Both the position numbers and the translations under genes were made by a program. Shown piece after piece: positions 1-6,435 of a stretch of DNA of 10,011 nt. The notes under the pieces are model-generated. The model saw only the letters and a list, made by a program, of their open reading frames with translations, ran no database searches and had not been told where the DNA came from. The DNA lies in assembly GCA_030150305.1 (NCBI GenBank), contig JASLGD010000060.1, positions 1-10,011 of the forward strand. Reading direction: 5' to 3'. How positions within the stretch are numbered: position 1 is the stretch's first letter; each line of letters opens with the position of its first letter. The DNA comes from Caldimonas sp. GTDB taxonomy: Bacteria; Pseudomonadota; Gammaproteobacteria; Burkholderiales; Burkholderiaceae_C.

Positions 1-631
1 ACGCCTCGCCGCGCGTCTCGGCGATCGCCTTCAGGGAACGCGCTGCGGCGGCGAACGAGAAGCGCTCGCCGACTTCGGGCGCGCGACCGTGCGGCAGGAA
101 CGCCTCCGCCCAGCCGGGCTGGGAGGCGAGCAGCGGCGCCGCCGCGACCCACTTCTGCTGGACGATGATCGGCACCGCGTAGCCGCGCTCTGCGATCTCG
201 ATCGCCGGCTGCAGCAGTTCGGCGAACGGCAGCTTGCCGAAGCGCTCGGAGAGCGCGACCCAGCTCGCGACCGCGCCGGGCACCGAGACCGAGTCCCAGC
301 CGCGCATCGGCGGCCGGTCGGCATCGTTGCCGTACTTGCGGCGGAAGTACTCGGGCGTCCACGCCGCCGGCGCGCCGCCCGAGGCGTTGAGCCCGTGCAG
401 CTTGCCACCGTGCCAGACGATGCAGAACGCGTCCGAGCCGAGGCCGTTGCTGCACGGCTCGACGATCGTCATCGCCGCCGCGGCGGCGATCGCCGCGTCG
501 ACGGCATTGCCGCCGCGCTGGATCATGCGAAGGCCGGCCTGCGCCGCGAGCGGATGCGAGGTCGAGACGATGTTGCGCGCGAAGACCGGGACGCGCGTCG
601 ACGGGTAGCCCGTGTGCCAATCGAATTGCAT
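1..631 (-). CDS. Gamma-glutamyltransferase family protein, 5' part (runs off the window)
   Basis: This is the N-terminal 210 codons of a gamma-glutamyltranspeptidase-fold (Ntn hydrolase) protein. The family transfers or hydrolyses gamma-glutamyl groups from glutathione and related amides. The frame opens with ATG at 631-629 and stays open to the window edge. Visible landmarks are FARNIVSTSHPLAAQAGLRM (about residues 18-37), the family motif GGNAVDAAIAA just after it, and EPCSNGLGSDAF, matching the EPxSNGLGSDAF form of YwrD-like enzymes. No signal peptide is visible, unlike periplasmic E. coli Ggt, so a cytoplasmic location is likely. The nucleophilic Thr that starts the small subunit lies beyond the window, so autoprocessing cannot be judged. 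The gene is 50 bases after tctA on the same strand, so cotranscription is plausible. A GAGG lies almost directly against the ATG, so the ribosome binding site is unclear. Family assignment is firm; substrate is unknown. Confidence 0.9.
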   Translation of the reverse strand, partial: MQFDWHTGYPSTRVPVFARNIVSTSHPLAAQAGLRMIQRGGNAVDAAIAAAAAMTIVEPCSNGLGSDAFCIVWHGGKLHGLNASGGAPAAWTPEYFRRKYGNDADRPPMRGWDSVSVPGAVASWVALSERFGKLPFAELLQPAIEIAERGYAVPIIVQQKWVAAAPLLASQPGWAEAFLPHGRAPEVGERFSFAAAARSLKAIAETRGEA

Positions 632-650
632 GCCTCGACGATAGCGCCGT

Positions 651-673
651 CGCGGCCGCGGCGCGCGGCCGCG
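651..673. repeat. Two identical 10-base palindromes between tctA and the gamma-glutamyltransferase gene
   Basis: CGCGGCCGCG occurs at 651-660 and again at 664-673, separated by GCG. Each copy is its own reverse complement and contains a NotI-type GCGGCCGC core. The pair is therefore both a direct and an inverted repeat, able to form a 10-base-pair stem with a 3-base loop in RNA from either strand. It fills nearly half of the 50-base gap. No U-run follows it in the direction of transcription, so a classical intrinsic terminator is not supported. It could be an mRNA stability or attenuation element, or chance in GC-rich DNA: the same decamer also occurs at 7341-7350 within an alanine run. Confidence 0.6.
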
Positions 674-681
674 GAGAGCCG

Positions 682-2190
682 CTAGTCGTCAGCGAACGCG
701 ACCTCGCGCTTCCTGCGGATCGCCGGCAGCGAGACGACCGCGATCAGCAGCGCCGCGGCGATCAGGAGGCCCGACGACAGCGGCCGCGTGGCGAACGTCG
801 TCCAGTCGCCGTGCGAGAGCCGCAGCGCGTGCCGCAGGTTCTCTTCCAGCATCGGCCCGAGGACGAAGCCGAGCAGCAGCGGCGCCGGGTCGATGGCGAG
901 CTTGTAGAAGAGGCAGCCGACGAGCGCGAACAGCGCGACGAGGTAGACGTCGAAGGCGCTCTGGTCGAGCGTGTAGACGCCGACGCAGCAGAGCAGCGCG
1001 ATCGCCGGGAAGACGAACCGGTACGGCACCGCCAGCAGCCTGGCCCAGACGCCGACCAGCGGCAGGTTGAGGACGACGAGGATCAGGTTGCCGACCCACA
1101 TCGACGCGATCAGGCCCCAGAACAGCTGCGGGTTCACCGTCATCACCTGCGGCCCGGCCTGGATGCCCTGGATCGCCATTGCGCCGACGATCAGCGCCAT
1201 CACCGCGTTGGTCGGGATGCCGAGCGTGAGCGTCGGGATGAACGACGTCTGCGCGCCGGCGTTGTTCGCCGACTCGGGGCCGGCGACGCCCTGGATCGCG
1301 CCCTTGCCGAACGGCACGCGCGGCTGCCGCGTCAGCCGCTTTTCGGCCGCGTACGACGCGAACGACGCGAGCAGCGCGCCGCCGCCGGGCAGCGCGCCGA
1401 GCAGCGAGCCGAGCGCGGTGCCGCGCAGCACCGAAGGCCACGCCTCGACGAAGTCGCGCCGGTCGAGCCGCACGCTCTTGACGCCGTCGCTGAAGACCTC
1501 GCGCCGCTCGGCCCGGCGACCCAGGTTCGCGACGATCTCGCCGAACGCGAACACGCCGACCGCGATGACGACGAGGCCGACGCCGTGCCCGAGCCGCGGA
1601 ACGCCGAGGCCGTAGCGCGGCGTCGCCGAGACGACGTCCGCCTCGAGCTGCGCGAGCAGCAGGCCGAGCACGACCATCGCGATCGCCTTCAGCAGCGATC
1701 CCGACGCGAGGACGACGGCTCCGACGAGACCGAGCACCATCAGCGAGAAGTACTCGGCCGGGCCGAAGTTGAACACCAGCTCGGTGAGCGGCGGCGCCAG
1801 CGCGGCGAGGATCGCAGTGCCGACGCAGCCGGCGAAGAACGAGCCGAGCGCGGCGGCCGCGAGCGCGGCGGTGGCGCGGCCCTGGCGCGCCATCTGATAG
1901 CCGTCGATCGCGCTCACGATCGACGACGACTCGCCGGGCACGTTGATCAGGATCGCGGTCGTCGAGCCGCCGTACTGCGCACCGTAGTACACGCCCGCGA
2001 GCATGACGAGCGCCGGCGTCGCGCCGAGCTTGGTCGTCAACGGCAACAGCAACGCGATCGTCGCGACCGGGCCGATGCCCGGCAGGACGCCGATCAGCGT
2101 GCCGAGCATCGCGCCGATCAGCGCGTACAGCAGGTTGTGCAGCGTGAAGGCGACGCCGAAGCCGATGCCGAGGTTGTGCAGGAGATCCAT
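682..2190 (-). CDS. tctA: Tripartite tricarboxylate transporter permease, large subunit TctA
   Basis: TctA is the large inner-membrane permease of the TTT family of binding-protein-dependent secondary carriers, which take up citrate and other carboxylates using an ion gradient. The 502-residue length is normal for TctA. The protein is hydrophobic throughout, with about 10-12 likely membrane segments. Signature motifs are present in both halves: GVLPGIGP at residues 34-41 and a second LPGGGALLASFASYAAEK near the middle, which reflect the internal duplication, plus YYGAQYGGSTTAILINVPGE at 68-87 and the GPESANNAG stretch. The ATG at 2190-2188 lies 24 bases after the tctB stop; no strong Shine-Dalgarno is visible, so coupling to tctB translation is likely. 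The stop is TAG. It should pair with TctB and a periplasmic TctC, but no tctC is seen in this window. Substrate cannot be inferred. Confidence 0.97.
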   Translation of the reverse strand: MDLLHNLGIGFGVAFTLHNLLYALIGAMLGTLIGVLPGIGPVATIALLLPLTTKLGATPALVMLAGVYYGAQYGGSTTAILINVPGESSSIVSAIDGYQMARQGRATAALAAAALGSFFAGCVGTAILAALAPPLTELVFNFGPAEYFSLMVLGLVGAVVLASGSLLKAIAMVVLGLLLAQLEADVVSATPRYGLGVPRLGHGVGLVVIAVGVFAFGEIVANLGRRAERREVFSDGVKSVRLDRRDFVEAWPSVLRGTALGSLLGALPGGGALLASFASYAAEKRLTRQPRVPFGKGAIQGVAGPESANNAGAQTSFIPTLTLGIPTNAVMALIVGAMAIQGIQAGPQVMTVNPQLFWGLIASMWVGNLILVVLNLPLVGVWARLLAVPYRFVFPAIALLCCVGVYTLDQSAFDVYLVALFALVGCLFYKLAIDPAPLLLGFVLGPMLEENLRHALRLSHGDWTTFATRPLSSGLLIAAALLIAVVSLPAIRRKREVAFADD

Positions 2191-2214
2191 GCGGCGCGGA
2201 CCGGCGAGCGCGCT

Positions 2215-2733
2215 TTAGCGCGCGAACGCCGGCCAGAGGGGAACCGTGAGCCTCAAGCCCCAGACGAAGAGCGCCCAGGCCGCGACCGTCAGCACGACCG
2301 CGCTGGCGAGCACGCCCTTCCAGCGGAACTCGTCGGCGCCCAGGCTGGCGACGACGACGAGCAGCGGCCCCGCGAGCGCCAGCCCGAGCGGCGCGAGCAG
2401 CGCGGCGAAGAGCGCGATCGCCGCGACGACGGCGAGGAGCGGACGCCACTCCAGGGTGCCGACGCGATCGCCTTCGTCGCTCTCGATCGTCAGCGCCTTG
2501 AAGAGGACCATCGCGCCGAGCAGCGCGAGGACGATCGCCAGGCCGAGCGGGAAGAAGCCCGGGCCCGGCTCCGCCGAGAGCTGCGCGAGCCGCGCCCGGA
2601 GGCTGGCGGCGCACGGATCGTCGTCGGGGCACGGCGGCCCCATGCTGTAGTTGGTCGCGCCGATCGCGACGACGACGCCGACGACGAGGAACACCAGGCC
2701 CGACCAGAAGTCGCGCTCGCTCTTGATCTTCAA
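2215..2733 (-). CDS. tctB: Tripartite tricarboxylate transporter small subunit TctB, with a TTG start and a loop insertion
   Basis: TctB is the small membrane subunit of TTT carriers. The 172-residue product has the family opening (SERDFWSGLVFLVVGVV, residues 5-21), then NYSMG (28-32) and PGPGFFP (56-62), and likely membrane segments near 12-27, 63-82, 99-131 (probably two) and 141-160. The start is taken as TTG at 2733-2731: no ATG or GTG lies in frame upstream before the neighbouring gene, and the next internal Met (31) would remove the first membrane segment. A GAGG lies about 12 bases upstream, which is rather far. Between the usual MG and GPGFFP motifs there is an extra stretch of about 20 residues containing Cys35 and Cys41 in CPDDDPC, probably a periplasmic loop. 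The gene starts 22 bases after the secretion ATPase stop and precedes tctA by 24 bases. Confidence 0.93.
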   Translation of the reverse strand: MKIKSERDFWSGLVFLVVGVVVAIGATNYSMGPPCPDDDPCAASLRARLAQLSAEPGPGFFPLGLAIVLALLGAMVLFKALTIESDEGDRVGTLEWRPLLAVVAAIALFAALLAPLGLALAGPLLVVVASLGADEFRWKGVLASAVVLTVAAWALFVWGLRLTVPLWPAFAR

Positions 2734-2755
2734 CGGGAGTCGCGGCCTCGGCGGA

Positions 2756-4705
2756 TCACTCCCACGCAGGAGTCGCGCGCAACACTTCGTCGAGCGTCGT
2801 GATGCCTTCGGCGACCTTCATCGCGCCGGCGAGGCGGAGCGGCCTGAGCCCGTCCTGCAGCGACTGCTGGCGCAGCTTCGCTTCGTCGCACACCGGCTGG
2901 ATCGTGGCGCGCGCGGCGTCGCTGATCGTCAGCAGCTCGTACAGGCCGGAGCGGCCTCGGAAGCCGGTCATCCGGCACTCGAGGCAGCCGACCGCCTTGT
3001 ACGGCCGCACGCCGCCGTTCAGCCGCCACGGCTTGACGACGTCGTGCAGCGTCTCGCGCGTCACCTCGGGGTCGGGCTTCTTGCACGCCGGGCAGAGCGT
3101 GCGCACGAGCCGCTGCGCGAGCACGCCGATCAGCGTCGAGCCGATCAGGTACGGCGCGACGCCGAGGTCGTTGAGGCGCGTGATCGCCGACGACGAGTCG
3201 TTGGTGTGCAGCGTCGAGAAGACGAGGTGGCCGGTGAGCGCGGCCTGGATCGCCATGTCGGCAGTCTCGAGGTCGCGGATCTCGCCGACCATGATGATGT
3301 CCGGGTCCTGGCGCATCAGCGAGCGCAGCCCCTCGGCGAAGCCGAGGTCGATCTGCGACTGCACCTGCGTCTGGTTGAACGCCGGCTGGATCATCTCGAT
3401 CGGGTCCTCGATCGTGCAGACGTTCACTTCATCCGTCGCGAGCCTTCTCAGCGTCGAGTAGAGCGTCGTCGTCTTGCCCGAGCCGGTCGGGCCAGTGACG
3501 AGGATGATCCCGTGCGGCTTGGCGGTGAGTTCTTCCCAGCGGCGGCCGTCGTGGCTGCCGAAGCCCAGGCTCTCGAGCGACTTGACCGTCGTGTCGGGAT
3601 CGAAGATCCGCATCACCATCTTCTCGCCGAACGCGGTCGGGATCGTCGAGAGGCGCATCTCGACCTCGTCGCCGGCGGGATTGCGGACCTTGATGCGACC
3701 GTCGAGCGGACGGCGCTTTTCGACGACGTCCATCCGGCCGAGCAGCTTGACGCGCGCGACCATCGCGCTCATCACGCCGGGCGGCAGCTGGTAGACGGTG
3801 TGCATGACGCCGTCGATGCGAAAGCGGATGACGCTTCGCTCGCGGCGCGGCTCGAGGTGGATGTCGGAGGCGCGCTGGTCGAACGCGTACTGCCAGAGCC
3901 AGTCGACGACCTGGATGACGCCCGAGTCGTTGGCGTCGAGCTGGCGGCTCGTCTTGCCGAGCTCGACGAGCTGCTCGAAGTTGGCGAGCGCGGCCTGCTC
4001 GCCCATCTTGACGGCGTTGCGGACCGAGCGCGACAGCGCATAGAACTCGGTCGTGTAGCGCGCGATCTCGATCGGATTGACGACGACGAGCTTGACCGTG
4101 CGCCGCGTGTGCGACTCGATCTCGCTGATCCAGCCGAGGTCGAGCGGCTCGCACGTCGCGATCGTCACGTCGGCGGCTCCGAACGTGAGCGGCAGCGCGT
4201 GGCGACGCTCGGCGTACTGGATCGACATCACGTCGGCGACGCGGCCGACGTCGACCTTGAGCGGGTCGATCCGCACGTACGGCAGCTTGACGCGCTTGGC
4301 GAGCCACTCGGTGAGCGTCTCGGTGTCGAGCACCTTGCCGTCGCCGAGGCGCTGCAGGCCGGCCTGGCCGATGCGAACGAGCGGGTGCTGCGCGCTGTTG
4401 CCGCCGGCGAAGCGGCGCACGGTGCGCTCGACGTCGTCCTCGCTCACGAGCTTGTCCTCGCGCATCCAGGCGAGCAGCGTGCGCCACGTGAGCTTGCCGT
4501 GCGAGACGACGTTGAGCGAAAGGTCGATCGCCTGCAGCGGCGCCGGCCGCGTCGGCGAGATCGAGCGCTCGAACGCACTCTCGCGCTCGAGCGTGCTGTC
4601 GCGGGTCAGCGTCGAGGTGCGGGCGCCGGCGCTCTCGAGCTCGCGTGCCGCCGCGGTCGCGGTCGCCTTGCTGCCGAGATCGGGTTGCTCGCTTCTGGAT
4701 TTCAT
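2756..4705 (-). CDS. GspE/PilB-family secretion or pilus assembly ATPase (apparently orphan)
   Basis: This is a cytoplasmic hexameric ATPase of the type II secretion / type IV pilus class (649 residues). Walker A is GPTGSGKT at 405-412. The Asp box surrounds IEDPIE (432-437), Walker B is DIIMVGE (469-475), and the His box is GHLVFSTLHTND (492-503). A zinc-binding four-cysteine module typical of GspE/PilB is complete, at C538, C541, C574 and C577. An N-terminal MshEN/GSPII_E-like region lies at about 130-220. Residues 1-55 are a Ser/Thr/Arg/Glu-rich, probably disordered extension. The start is the ATG at 4705-4703, which overlaps the upstream TGA as ATGA; longer readings of this frame run antisense-like through the upstream genes and were discarded. 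No GspF, GspG, PilC or secretin gene lies nearby, so its partner machine must be encoded elsewhere. Whether it serves secretion or pili is not decided here. Confidence 0.95.
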   Translation of the reverse strand: MKSRSEQPDLGSKATATAAARELESAGARTSTLTRDSTLERESAFERSISPTRPAPLQAIDLSLNVVSHGKLTWRTLLAWMREDKLVSEDDVERTVRRFAGGNSAQHPLVRIGQAGLQRLGDGKVLDTETLTEWLAKRVKLPYVRIDPLKVDVGRVADVMSIQYAERRHALPLTFGAADVTIATCEPLDLGWISEIESHTRRTVKLVVVNPIEIARYTTEFYALSRSVRNAVKMGEQAALANFEQLVELGKTSRQLDANDSGVIQVVDWLWQYAFDQRASDIHLEPRRERSVIRFRIDGVMHTVYQLPPGVMSAMVARVKLLGRMDVVEKRRPLDGRIKVRNPAGDEVEMRLSTIPTAFGEKMVMRIFDPDTTVKSLESLGFGSHDGRRWEELTAKPHGIILVTGPTGSGKTTTLYSTLRRLATDEVNVCTIEDPIEMIQPAFNQTQVQSQIDLGFAEGLRSLMRQDPDIIMVGEIRDLETADMAIQAALTGHLVFSTLHTNDSSSAITRLNDLGVAPYLIGSTLIGVLAQRLVRTLCPACKKPDPEVTRETLHDVVKPWRLNGGVRPYKAVGCLECRMTGFRGRSGLYELLTISDAARATIQPVCDEAKLRQQSLQDGLRPLRLAGAMKVAEGITTLDEVLRATPAWE

Positions 4706-5481
4706 GCAGGCGCTGGATCTGTCGCGGCTTGGCCGGCGGGCGGGCGCAGCATGCGCAGCCACTTCCTGGCGGGCAGCTGCCACCGAGTTTCGATGTTTTC
4801 GGCACGCCGGGCAAGTTCGTCGAGGGGCGCGACCGTGACTTGCTTCATCGCCAGCACCACCGTGTTGCCTTCTTTCGTCGGTTGCACGGTCAGGACCGCG
4901 TCGGCACCGAACGCCGCCGCGATGCGCCGCGTGCTCCTCTCGAAGCTGGCGTTGCGGCCGAACAGATTGACGCTCATCACGCCGCCGGGTGCGACGACGT
5001 CGAAGCAGCGGCGATAGAACTCGGCGCTGTCGAGCACCGGGCTCGCCGCCTCGTGGTCGTAGAGATCGACCGCGAGCACGTCGGCGACGCCGCGATGTGC
5101 AGGATCGGCGACCCAGCCGTCGGCATCGGCGACGACGACCGCGAAGCCGGCGCTCGCCGCGGGCAGGCGAAACCATTGTCGGCACGCATCGACGACGGCT
5201 TCGTTGAGCTCGACGACCGTGACCTTCATCCTCATGCGCCGGCTCGCGAAGCGCGCGATCGAGCCGGCGCCGAGACCGAGCTGCACGAGGTGCGCGCCGG
5301 CGACCGTCGCGGGGTCGCGAAACAGCGTCCACGCCATCATGCGGCGGACGTACTCGAGCTCGATCGCGAGCGGCGCCTCGATCCGCATCGCGCCCTGGAT
5401 CCACGGCGTGCCGAGGTGCAGGTAGCGGACGCCGCGCGACTCCGAGATCGTGACCTCGGGAAGCGACGCGCGCGCGCTCAT
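4702..5481 (-). CDS. Spermidine synthase-like SAM-fold protein
   Basis: This 259-residue protein has the Rossmann methyltransferase fold of the spermidine/spermine synthase family, which transfers aminopropyl groups from decarboxylated S-adenosylmethionine to polyamines. The nucleotide-binding loop is LGLGAG at 68-73, followed by VVELN with acidic E91. VDLYD at 138-142 keeps both Asp residues of the usual D-x-x-D active-site motif, and VVAPGGVMSVNLFG matches the later strand. The N-terminal part (GVRYLHLGTPWIQGAMRIE, 17-35) resembles the family's beta-sheet domain but lacks the clear DE-x-x-YHE motif of true SpeE, so a different acceptor or even plain methyl transfer is possible. The ATG at 5481-5479 overlaps the tatD-like TGA as ATGA, and its own TGA overlaps the ATPase start the same way, indicating tight coupling. 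Fold is confident, reaction is not. Confidence 0.88.
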   Translation of the reverse strand: MSARASLPEVTISESRGVRYLHLGTPWIQGAMRIEAPLAIELEYVRRMMAWTLFRDPATVAGAHLVQLGLGAGSIARFASRRMRMKVTVVELNEAVVDACRQWFRLPAASAGFAVVVADADGWVADPAHRGVADVLAVDLYDHEAASPVLDSAEFYRRCFDVVAPGGVMSVNLFGRNASFERSTRRIAAAFGADAVLTVQPTKEGNTVVLAMKQVTVAPLDELARRAENIETRWQLPARKWLRMLRPPAGQAATDPAPA

Positions 5482-6305
5482 CGCGCGGGCTCGCCGAGCA
5501 GCGCACGCAGCCGGGGCAGCGAGGCGACCGCGTTGGCGGTCGTGCGCGCGGCGAGCGCATCGACCGCTTCGCCGCGCAGCTCGGCGAGCGCGGCACCGAT
5601 CGCCGCCACCTCGGCGGGCTCGTTGCGCATCGTCGCTCCGGCGGCGCGCGCCGCCGCGGTGCGGTAGCGCCATTGCGGTGCGATGTCGGGCGAGTCGGTC
5701 TCCATGACGATCGCATCGCCGTCGACCGCCGCGGCGACGCGGCGGATGCGCAGCGCGCGCTCGAACGTCAGCGCGCCGCCGAAGCCGAGACGGATGTCGA
5801 GCGCGCGAAACGCGCCGGCCTGCTGCGCGCTGCCGTTGAACGCGTGCGCGAAGCCGCCGCGCACGCGGACCTGACGCAGGTGCTTCAGCACCGGATCGAT
5901 GGCGCGCCGCACGTGCAGCAGGACCGGCAGATCGAATTCGGCGGCCAGGCGCAGCTGCGCGGCGAAGATCTCCGCCTGTCGCGCACGGTCGAGGCCGGCG
6001 ACGAAGTGGTCGAGCCCGATCTCGCCGACCGCGACCAGCCGCGGGTCGCCGGCGGCGCGCACCAGCGCGTCGCGCAGCGCTTCGAGGTCGCCTGCCCCGG
6101 CCGCGTCGGCGCACATCGGATGGATGCCGAGCGCGTAGGCGAGGCCGTGCGCGTGCGCGAGCGTGCGCACGCGCTCGAAATTGCCCCTCTCGACCGCGGG
6201 GAGGACGATCTGCGCGACGCCGGCGGCGCGCGCGCGGTCGACGACGGCGGCACGGTCGGCGTCGAATTCGGCGGCGTCGAGGTGGCAATGCGTGTCGATC
6301 CACAC
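5478..6305 (-). CDS. TatD-family metal-dependent hydrolase (YjjV-like)
   Basis: TatD proteins are cytoplasmic TIM-barrel metallohydrolases; several members are 3'-5' exonucleases or DNases. The 275-residue length is typical. Metal ligands can be read: H6 and H8 in DTHCHLD, E95 in GEIGLDHF, H131 in LLHVRRA, H154 in FAHAFNGS and D204 in ETDSPDIAP. The HVRRA, HAFNGS-x-QQA and DSPDIAP combination looks closest to the YjjV subgroup. The start is GTG at 6305-6303, giving MWIDTHCHLD, the normal family opening; no better start lies just upstream. GGCAGG about 13 bases upstream is a weak ribosome-site candidate. It is the first gene of the leftward run and overlaps the next gene by four bases (ATGA). 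A role in DNA repair or RNA turnover is family knowledge only. Confidence 0.94.
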   Translation of the reverse strand: MWIDTHCHLDAAEFDADRAAVVDRARAAGVAQIVLPAVERGNFERVRTLAHAHGLAYALGIHPMCADAAGAGDLEALRDALVRAAGDPRLVAVGEIGLDHFVAGLDRARQAEIFAAQLRLAAEFDLPVLLHVRRAIDPVLKHLRQVRVRGGFAHAFNGSAQQAGAFRALDIRLGFGGALTFERALRIRRVAAAVDGDAIVMETDSPDIAPQWRYRTAAARAAGATMRNEPAEVAAIGAALAELRGEAVDALAARTTANAVASLPRLRALLGEPAR

Positions 6306-6340
6306 GCTTGCGATGATGCCTGCCGCGCTTCGGCCCGCCG

Positions 6341-6351
6341 GCTGTGACAGC
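6341..6351. promoter_or_regulatory. Short palindrome overlapping the putative -35 box
   Basis: GCTGT-G-ACAGC is a perfect 5-base inverted repeat around a single central base. It lies in the divergent intergenic region and overlaps the -35 hexamer proposed for the rightward genes, which is where a repressor operator could sit. It is short, and chance is quite possible. Confidence 0.25.
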
Positions 6352-6372
6352 GCAGCGCCGCCGTGCTACCGT
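6344..6372 (+). promoter_or_regulatory. Putative sigma-70 promoter for the protease gene
   Basis: GTGACA (6344-6349, five of six matches to TTGACA) is followed after exactly 17 bases by TACCGT (6367-6372, three of six matches to TATAAT). Transcription would start near 6379 and leave a leader of about 57 bases before the ATG at 6436. The spacing and position are good but the -10 box is weak. No comparable promoter could be picked out for the leftward genes in the same 130-base region. Confidence 0.35.
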
Positions 6373-6435
6373 AGGCGCGAGGCGGCGCGCGACTTGCCTG
6401 CGTCGGAAACGATCCCGCCGCTCGCCGATCTCGCC

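Noticed and set aside
811..5017. Very long open frames on the plus strand opposite tctA, tctB and the secretion ATPase (663 and 788 codons)
   Set aside because: They encode Arg/Asp/Glu/Ala-rich low-complexity protein with no family motif and lie antisense to genes with clear motifs. This is typical of frame shadows in GC-rich DNA.
4706..5716. Extension of the secretion ATPase frame upstream of 4705 (337 more codons)
   Set aside because: It overlaps the SpeE-like gene and part of tatD in another frame and has Arg/Ser-rich shadow composition. The ATG in the ATGA overlap is the natural start.
6313..6318. Earlier in-frame ATG codons as the start of the protease
   Set aside because: They would add about 40 residues without family resemblance and would lie upstream of the best promoter candidate; 6436 gives a normal anchor-type N-terminus.
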